Positions 63,001 to 64,000 of a stretch of DNA of 64,000 bases are shown piece after piece; position 1 is the stretch's first letter, and the number at the start of each line of letters is the position of its first letter. The position numbers and the translations under genes were made by a program. Under the pieces are notes generated by a model. The model was given only the letters and a program-made list of their open reading frames with translations, did not search any database and was not told where the DNA came from. The DNA comes from Dicaeum eximium (lineage: Eukaryota; Chordata; Aves; Passeriformes; Dicaeidae): the NCBI GenBank assembly GCA_013396995.1, contig VWZP01002201.1, positions 1,803,993 to 1,867,992 of the forward strand, given 5' to 3'.

Positions 63001-64000
63001 GTATCTTGTAAGCATCCTGCCACCATGCCTTCAGCATGAGTCTCCAGAAATGATGCCCAGGGAAGCAAAGTCCATCCTGGATGAGACACTTCTTTGAGCA
63101 GAACCACAGGCTTCCTCCTTGATCTCCTTCCTGCTTCCTTTTCTTCTGAACTCCAGAAGATGCTAAGAAAAAGCAGTTCCTGTATGCAGAGAACACAGCT
63201 TCATACTCTTCATGGTATGGACTTTGTGCCATAACCTGACAGAAATAAATAGAAATCACTTCTCCCCCATTGCATTTTCCAAGTGACCAAGCCTCTTCCA
63301 GCTCCTTCTCTTCCTCACTTTGTAACAAATAACACAAAAGCAGATCCTTTTTCAAATATGCAGACATTATGTCAGAAATAAAAGCAGGGAAGAAAACATC
63401 ACAAATATTCGTGTGACCACTGTGTCACCTGCAGGGGGGAGCAAGAGGTTTTCTCCAGGATGCTCCAATACACATTTCCTTGACTTTCTAGAGAATACCA
63501 CACAATGCTGAAAAACTGTAGGCAGATTTTTGCAGTTTGACTATTACTCTCCTCCCTTACATGGGCCTTGAAAGAAGGATTCCTCCCTCCTAGTTGATAA
63601 GCATGGAACTGTGACTCCTATTGAAAACTGCTCCTGTACACAAGTGCTTCACAGTTAAATAGTGGTTTTATCTGGAATTTTGTTTTTAAGTTATATTCAG
63701 AAAACCAAAATTTGGACAGAATTTGAAGTAGGAAAAGCATCAAATTTTATCTGAGTGTATGAAGTGTTGAGAAGACAACAGTCTCCAGTCAAGCTTCTTG
63801 CCTTCACATCTGTGGGGTTCCTCTGCTGCTGGGAGAAACTGGATTTCTTCTTATTCATTTTCTTTTCCCCCTCCCCTCTCCCACAGGAGGTTCACAAAAT
63901 TAAGACTGTTTAAAGGCTTAATAGTCAGGACTGGCAAAGTTGAGATTTGATTTGTAAACCAGAGCAGAGCAGCTTAAGACATTACTAGTGACATTAATGC
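23913..64000 (-). CDS. OSBPL5: Oxysterol-binding-protein-related protein 5 (ORP5), partial at the N-terminus
   Basis: ORP5 is an ER-anchored lipid-transfer protein that moves phosphatidylserine to the plasma membrane in exchange for PI4P at contact sites. Sixteen exons join in phase and give: the end of the PH domain (GSITQPLPSSYLIFRAASES, then RCWLDALELALRC), an acidic linker ending in TYIEQVYEEFGE, the lipid-binding ORD domain from ENKSLMWILLKQLRPGMDLS through KKPYNPILGETFRCCWFHPQ and EQ/VSHHPPVSAFHVSNRKDG to GTMTMELGGKVTI, the fingerprint RPWDPLNDIAQFEKDGI, and the C-terminal anchor CWFLLCIFLTCQLFINYVFK. The two histidines of SHHPP bind the PI4P headgroup in the family. I compared it with the human ORP5 and ORP8 sequences as I remember them. 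The C-terminus resembles ORP5 more than ORP8. Exons for the first part of the PH domain and the N-terminus lie beyond 64,000. Intron boundaries are listed exon by exon. Confidence 0.95.
25025..25127 (-). CDS. OSBPL5: OSBPL5 exon (FDSLCAQCGKEMNHLKEIHS)
   Basis: This 103-bp exon encodes FDSLCAQCGKEMNHLKEIHS then AVLSLQKAQQDIHR. It aligns with the human CPRCRKEARRL...LHEAILSIREAQQELHR segment, a helical stretch before the anchor. It keeps the CxxC pair. The donor is GTAACC and the acceptor TGCCACAG. Confidence 0.9.
25724..25841 (-). CDS. OSBPL5: OSBPL5 exon with GC splice donor
   Basis: This 118-bp exon encodes RSAKDCRRRKTSDQPSNHSQ, then NTESSCSTPESVQELSDDD, a Ser/Asp-rich linker similar to the human KASDQPSGHSQATESSGSTP segment. 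Only a G|GCAAGT donor keeps the frame. A GT two bases further on would lead to a stop in the next exon. The acceptor is TTTTATCCAG. Confidence 0.9.
26985..27123 (-). CDS. OSBPL5: OSBPL5 exon (LRPWDPLNDIAQFEKDGI)
   Basis: This 139-bp exon encodes LRPWDPLNDIAQFEKDGILQ, then TMERHLSTRMSNHKA and on to ITRHK. The WDPLxDIAQFExDGI block is a hallmark of the C-terminal part of ORP5/ORP8. The acceptor (..GGTCCCAAAAG) is purine-rich at its end and therefore weak, but the codon formed across the junction (GA+T, Asp) fits. Confidence 0.9.
27636..27821 (-). CDS. OSBPL5: OSBPL5 exon (LWQHVTSAINKGDQHKATQE)
   Basis: This 186-bp exon encodes LWQHVTSAINKGDQHKATQE, then KFVLEEEQRNAARERRESGT, then EWKPLLFRHDAGTNEWRYKY and E. 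It forms the helical and C-terminal end of the ORD domain. The acceptor is TATTCCTAG and the donor GTGAGT. Phases fit both neighbours. Confidence 0.93.
27822..30160 (-). other. OSBPL5: OSBPL5 intron, left part
   Basis: About 2.3 kb without supported exons or clear transposons. Repetitive material begins at about 30.0-30.2 kb. Confidence 0.6.
30161..30601 (+). mobile_element. LTR-like retroelement fragment with internal assembly breaks
   Basis: The block opens TGTGGCGCAG and closes GACTCCCCACA, so its ends form the short inverted repeat TGTGG/CCACA typical of an LTR. It has a TATA-like CTATATAAC and an AATAAA about 60 bases before the end. No matching target-site duplication is visible. Two single Ns (30283, 30376) flank a foreign 92-bp piece, so the real element is shorter than drawn. 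The family was not identified and no coding sequence is present. Confidence 0.55.
30602..31490 (+). mobile_element. Avian retroelement-derived repeat (LTR-like, non-coding)
   Basis: The sequence has the look of a high-copy bird endogenous-retrovirus-type repeat: imperfect GGAGCAG/CAGCAGTTT-type internal units, a G-rich stretch with GGGGAAGAGGTAGAG, then AGCAATAAATTTATTTTATT, then TACCTGGCATCCAGCCAGGG. I recognise the type from general knowledge but cannot name the family. Open frames over it are short and conflict on both strands, so I treat it as non-coding. The part from 30717 is duplicated further right. Confidence 0.5.
30717..32075. repeat. 1359-bp exact direct duplication, copy 1
   Basis: Bases 30717-32075 recur at 32077-33435 with offset 1360, and I saw no difference. 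The copies are separated by one N at 32076. Copy 1 ends in the middle of an OSBPL5 exon, exactly where copy 2 also ends its identity. This is what a falsely duplicated contig end looks like. Confidence 0.9.
31970..32075 (-). pseudogene. Partial second copy of an OSBPL5 exon (probable assembly artefact)
   Basis: It is identical to 33330-33435 of the true exon, including donor GTAGGG, and encodes NTEMFWNPTSEVRRQRLKRH onward. It is cut off at the N (32076) before the start of the exon and has no acceptor. It should not be counted as an exon. Confidence 0.85.
32077..33435. repeat. 1359-bp exact direct duplication, copy 2
   Basis: Matches 30717-32075. This copy runs on without a break into the rest of the OSBPL5 exon and its acceptor, so it is the one joined to the true gene. 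Confidence 0.9.
33330..33466 (-). CDS. OSBPL5: OSBPL5 exon (DGEVHINELKNGNTEMFWNP)
   Basis: This 137-bp exon encodes DGEVHINELKNGNTEMFWNP, then TSEVRRQRLKRHIVLFEEQT, then DFESE. It is part of the ORD beta-barrel and matches the EVRRQRL...EEQTELESE stretch of human ORP5. The acceptor is TCCTTCTCAG and the donor GTAGGG. Confidence 0.93.
33467..36097 (-). other. OSBPL5: OSBPL5 intron with solo LTR
   Basis: About 2.6 kb. Apart from the solo LTR at 34403-35014 I see no supported feature. Confidence 0.6.
34403..35014 (+). mobile_element. Solo LTR of an endogenous retrovirus, with 5-bp target-site duplication
   Basis: The 612-bp element begins TGTGAAAAATG and ends TTTTCCACA, so the termini are inverted repeats of the TG...CA type. 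ACAGC stands directly before (34398-34402) and directly after (35015-35019). No internal retroviral genes are present. It is a recombined, non-coding remnant inside an OSBPL5 intron. Five-base duplications fit the ERVL-like class but do not prove it. Confidence 0.85.
36098..36187 (-). CDS. OSBPL5: OSBPL5 exon (PFFGGSASINQISGKIKCGE)
   Basis: This 90-bp exon, phase 0 at both ends, encodes PFFGGSASINQISGKIKCGE then EVLASLTGHW. Human ORP5 has nearly the same segment. The acceptor is CCTGACAG and the donor GTAAGA. Confidence 0.94.
36674..36696. repeat. Poly(A) run of 23
   Basis: Uninterrupted A tract in an OSBPL5 intron, followed by further A-rich sequence. No processed gene copy is visible upstream of it. 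Confidence 0.95.
36894..36926. repeat. (TG)n-like microsatellite
   Basis: TTTTGTGTGCGTGTGTGTATG followed by further TGTG units. Short and imperfect. Confidence 0.85.
38016..38077. repeat. Tandem duplication of about 31 bp
   Basis: CTGCAGTGGAAAAGTCATGT... is repeated once, immediately adjacent, with a single difference (AAGTCATG versus AATCATG). Intronic. Confidence 0.85.
38250..38347 (-). CDS. OSBPL5: OSBPL5 exon (LLYGTMTMELGGKVTIDCEK)
   Basis: This 98-bp exon encodes LLYGTMTMELGGKVTIDCEK then TNHRAELEFKLK. It is a core strand region of the ORD domain. The leading GA completes a Gly codon. The acceptor is TTTCTTTTCAG and the donor GTAAGA. Confidence 0.95.
39361..39420. repeat. Exact 30-bp tandem duplication
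   Basis: TACAGGTAAACCTGAAAGAC followed by TTCAGTGAGG occurs twice in a row with no change. Intronic. Confidence 0.95.
39586..39684 (-). CDS. OSBPL5: OSBPL5 exon (NSLSALLDGKAKLMFLSRGE)
   Basis: This 99-bp exon encodes (G)NSLSALLDGKAKLMFLSRGE then NYIITMPYAHCK(G), the NSLSAxLxGxAxLxFLxRxE...MPYAHCKG block of ORP5/ORP8. The acceptor is ATTCTAG and the donor GTAAGG. Confidence 0.95.
39995..40516 (+). mobile_element. Probable solo LTR
   Basis: A 522-bp block starting TGTAGAAG and ending TTGCAACA, flanked by TTAGA on the left and GTAGA on the right (four of five bases agree). It contains ATAAAAGCC and several short promoter-like motifs but no coding sequence. The boundaries are inferred from the TG...CA termini and the imperfect flanking repeat. 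Confidence 0.5.
41071..41167 (-). CDS. OSBPL5: OSBPL5 exon with ORP signature (VSHHPPVSAFHVSNRKDG)
   Basis: This 97-bp exon encodes VSHHPPVSAFHVSNRKDGFC then ISGSILARSKFY. Together with the EQ ending the previous exon it forms EQVSHHPP, the defining motif of OSBP-related proteins. The two histidines contact the PI4P phosphate. The acceptor is ATCCTAG and the donor GTAAGG. Confidence 0.97.
42042..42140 (-). CDS. OSBPL5: OSBPL5 exon (GIKKPYNPILGETFRCCWFH)
   Basis: This 99-bp exon, phase 0 at both ends, encodes GIKKPYNPILGETFRCCWFH then PQTNSHTFYIAEQ. The KKPYNPxxGE motif carries conserved lipid-contact residues. It is nearly identical to human ORP5. Confidence 0.97.
42770..42851 (-). CDS. OSBPL5: OSBPL5 exon (VLRWYLSGFYKKPK)
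   Basis: This 82-bp exon encodes AVLEDDPYTRMKQVLRWYLS then GFYKKPK. The first G completes a Gln codon left by the previous exon. The WYLSGFYKKPK block is conserved across ORP5/ORP8. The acceptor is GTTCTGCAG and the donor GTAAAA. Confidence 0.95.
43333..43375 (-). mobile_element. Short CR1-like LINE fragment (tentative)
   Basis: AGGTTGGAAGAGACTTCAAA and the following GTCATC resemble the antisense 3' end of CR1 elements (GGTTGGAAGGGACCTTAAAGATCATC type). It is too short to be certain. Confidence 0.35.
43911..44075. repeat. AT-rich satellite-like array of GGATATATA units
   Basis: Imperfect repeats of AGGATATATAGGA and related units on both strands, giving many overlapping palindromes. Likely unstable. 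No function is inferred. Confidence 0.9.
44399..44583 (-). CDS. OSBPL5: OSBPL5 exon, start of ORD domain (ENKSLMWILLKQLRPGMDLS)
   Basis: This 185-bp exon encodes TGESSQTETVSEENKSLMWI, then LLKQLRPGMDLSRVVLPTFI, then LEPRSFLNKLSDYYYHADLL and S. It is almost identical to human ORP5 across the lid and N-terminal ORD helices. The codons are GC-rich relative to neighbouring introns. The acceptor is TTTGCAG and the donor GTAAGC. Confidence 0.97.
44958..45008. repeat. 16-bp tandem repeat, three copies
   Basis: CAGAAAAAGCTCCTCT is repeated three times with one changed base in the middle copy. Intronic. Confidence 0.92.
46073..46153 (-). CDS. Candidate OSBPL5 cassette exon, 81 bp
   Basis: It lies between OSBPL5 exons 48271-48490 and 44399-44583. 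It has a long pyrimidine tract and TTTGCAG acceptor, and a GTAGGT donor. It is 27 codons long with both borders at phase 0, the same as the junction it would enter. It would encode LECEGRDSCQKDFETAKVGL then EHKIDTL, a charged, helix-prone stretch. Human ORP5 as I remember it lacks this segment. The surrounding frame is also open (46031-46312), so openness alone is weak evidence. Confidence 0.4.
47070..47516 (+). mobile_element. CR1 LINE 3' end, sense orientation
   Basis: The block contains the typical CR1 3' text, with AAGGCTGAGAAAAGACCTTAT-like sequence, a CCCTGGAGGTACTTAAAAG-like segment, and the terminal CATTCTATGACTCTGTGACT. This is a 5'-truncated, non-coding copy of the dominant bird LINE family, here inside an OSBPL5 intron. 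Confidence 0.88.
48271..48490 (-). CDS. OSBPL5: OSBPL5 exon, acidic linker (LENDAFSDKSERDNIEESEN)
   Basis: This 220-bp exon encodes LNESTLENNHHLENDAFSDK, then SERDNIEESENEAHENSRKT, then NESESDQSEIQGEISPGRKG and TTYIEQVYEEFGE. It is an acidic, Ser-rich linker between the PH and ORD domains, aligning with the human LENDAFSDKSERENPEESD segment. The acceptor is GTGTTGCAG and the donor GTAAGA. Confidence 0.94.
48491..53598 (-). other. OSBPL5: OSBPL5 intron
   Basis: About 5.1 kb. I find only simple repeats: TATATACACATATACA around 50,065-50,100, a CAC-triplet run at about 50,710-50,730, and a duplicated TGTCCTGCTGAAAAC near 52,110-52,130. Open frames have no recognisable similarity. Confidence 0.6.
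53599..53770 (-). CDS. OSBPL5: OSBPL5 exon, end of PH domain (RCWLDALELALRCSSLFRLS)
   Basis: This 172-bp exon encodes (G)RCWLDALELALRCSSLFRL, then SASKQGKDGDVNCSGDSAHA, then GLNHLLHTSAMSEQEFF. The WLDALELALRCSSL stretch is the last helix of the PH domain, which binds PI4P/PI(4,5)P2 at the plasma membrane in the family. The donor is GTAAGA and the acceptor TTTGGCAG. Confidence 0.95.
54365..54583. repeat. Long inverted repeat, about 79-bp arms, about 60-bp spacer
   Basis: The left arm 54365-54443 (GAGTGATTGAGATTACAGAA onward) pairs with the right arm 54504-54583, which ends in TCTCAATCACTC. The best match is GTTTTCCCTCTTTCTCTGCA against its complement. There are several mismatches and small length differences. 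The structure could fold into a hairpin. It may be a MITE-like element or a locally inverted duplication. No terminal target-site duplication was identified. Confidence 0.85.
57236..57520 (-). mobile_element. CR1 LINE fragments, antisense
   Basis: The block reads as the reverse complement of CR1: GGAAAATACCTCTAAGATCA, TCAAGTCCAACTGTTAACCC, GTGACTCAGCCATTCCCTG, then a junction to an internal part, CAGGACCTGCCTTACCCAAA, with TGGGCCTGATCCCTTGGTTG. Two separate CR1 segments appear joined, so an internal deletion is likely. Non-coding. Confidence 0.82.
62230..62314 (-). CDS. OSBPL5: OSBPL5 exon, PH domain strand region (SITQPLPSSYLIFRAASESD)
   Basis: This 85-bp exon encodes GPKGENVGSITQPLPSSYLI then FRAASESD, followed by donor GTAAGT. 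It starts at phase 0 after acceptor ATTTCCAG. It matches human ORP5 almost residue for residue. It is the most upstream OSBPL5 exon visible in this window. Confidence 0.95.
62315..64000 (-). other. OSBPL5: OSBPL5 intron running off the right edge
   Basis: No further OSBPL5 exon was found. An 18-base A run lies at 62983-63000. The exon coding for the earlier PH-domain part should lie beyond the window. Confidence 0.6.

Noticed and set aside
1..64000. tRNA, rRNA, CRISPR arrays, bacterial operons or phage
   Set aside because: None were seen. Gene structure, splice sites and repeats are those of a vertebrate nuclear genome.

Overview
This window is nuclear DNA from a bird, most likely a songbird. 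The genes are vertebrate-type with short exons and GT-AG introns. The interspersed repeats include chicken-repeat-1 (CR1) LINE tails with their typical end, and several avian-looking solo-LTR-like blocks. All three recognisable genes lie on the minus strand, so each reads right to left. The order CARS1 - TNF-receptor - OSBPL5 matches the mammalian block in which the mouse Tnfrsf22/23/26 cluster sits between Cars and Osbpl5. There is no sign of prokaryotic operons, CRISPR arrays or phage.

Region 1 (1 to about 11.3 kb) is the 5' half of CARS1, cytosolic cysteinyl-tRNA synthetase. Six exons can be read and joined in phase: a GST-C-like exon (6177-6422), then 3167-3258, 2262-2350 (catalytic HMGH motif), 1856-1952, 1336-1434 and 238-387. 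The start-codon exon is not visible and probably lies in a 60-bp N gap (11020-11079) inside a GC-rich CpG island. A GC-rich minisatellite borders the gap.

Region 2 (about 11.3 to 21 kb) is a TNF-receptor-superfamily gene with signal peptide, cysteine-rich domains, one membrane span and a Fas-like death domain. Nine exons join in phase. Two features make it unusual: an in-frame TAA (11983-11985) inside the death-domain exon, and a third cysteine-rich domain that has lost most of its cysteines. If the sequence is right, the product is a decoy-like receptor of about 223 residues without a working death domain. Its intron 1 carries a roughly 340-385 bp tandem duplication.

Region 3 (about 22.7 kb to the right edge) is OSBPL5 (ORP5), a lipid-transfer protein of ER-plasma membrane contacts. 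Sixteen exons are readable from the end of the PH domain to the C-terminal membrane anchor. The N-terminal exons lie beyond 64,000. One intron has a GC donor, and a phase-neutral 81-bp exon candidate lies at 46073-46153. The region 30.2-33.4 kb contains retroelement LTR material and exact duplications separated by single Ns. One of these copies part of an OSBPL5 exon and is most simply an assembly artefact.

I do not see a new multi-gene system. The best leads are the truncated death receptor, the OSBPL5 cassette-exon candidate, the tandem duplication in intron 1 of the receptor gene, and two inverted repeats (21.25 kb and 54.4 kb).
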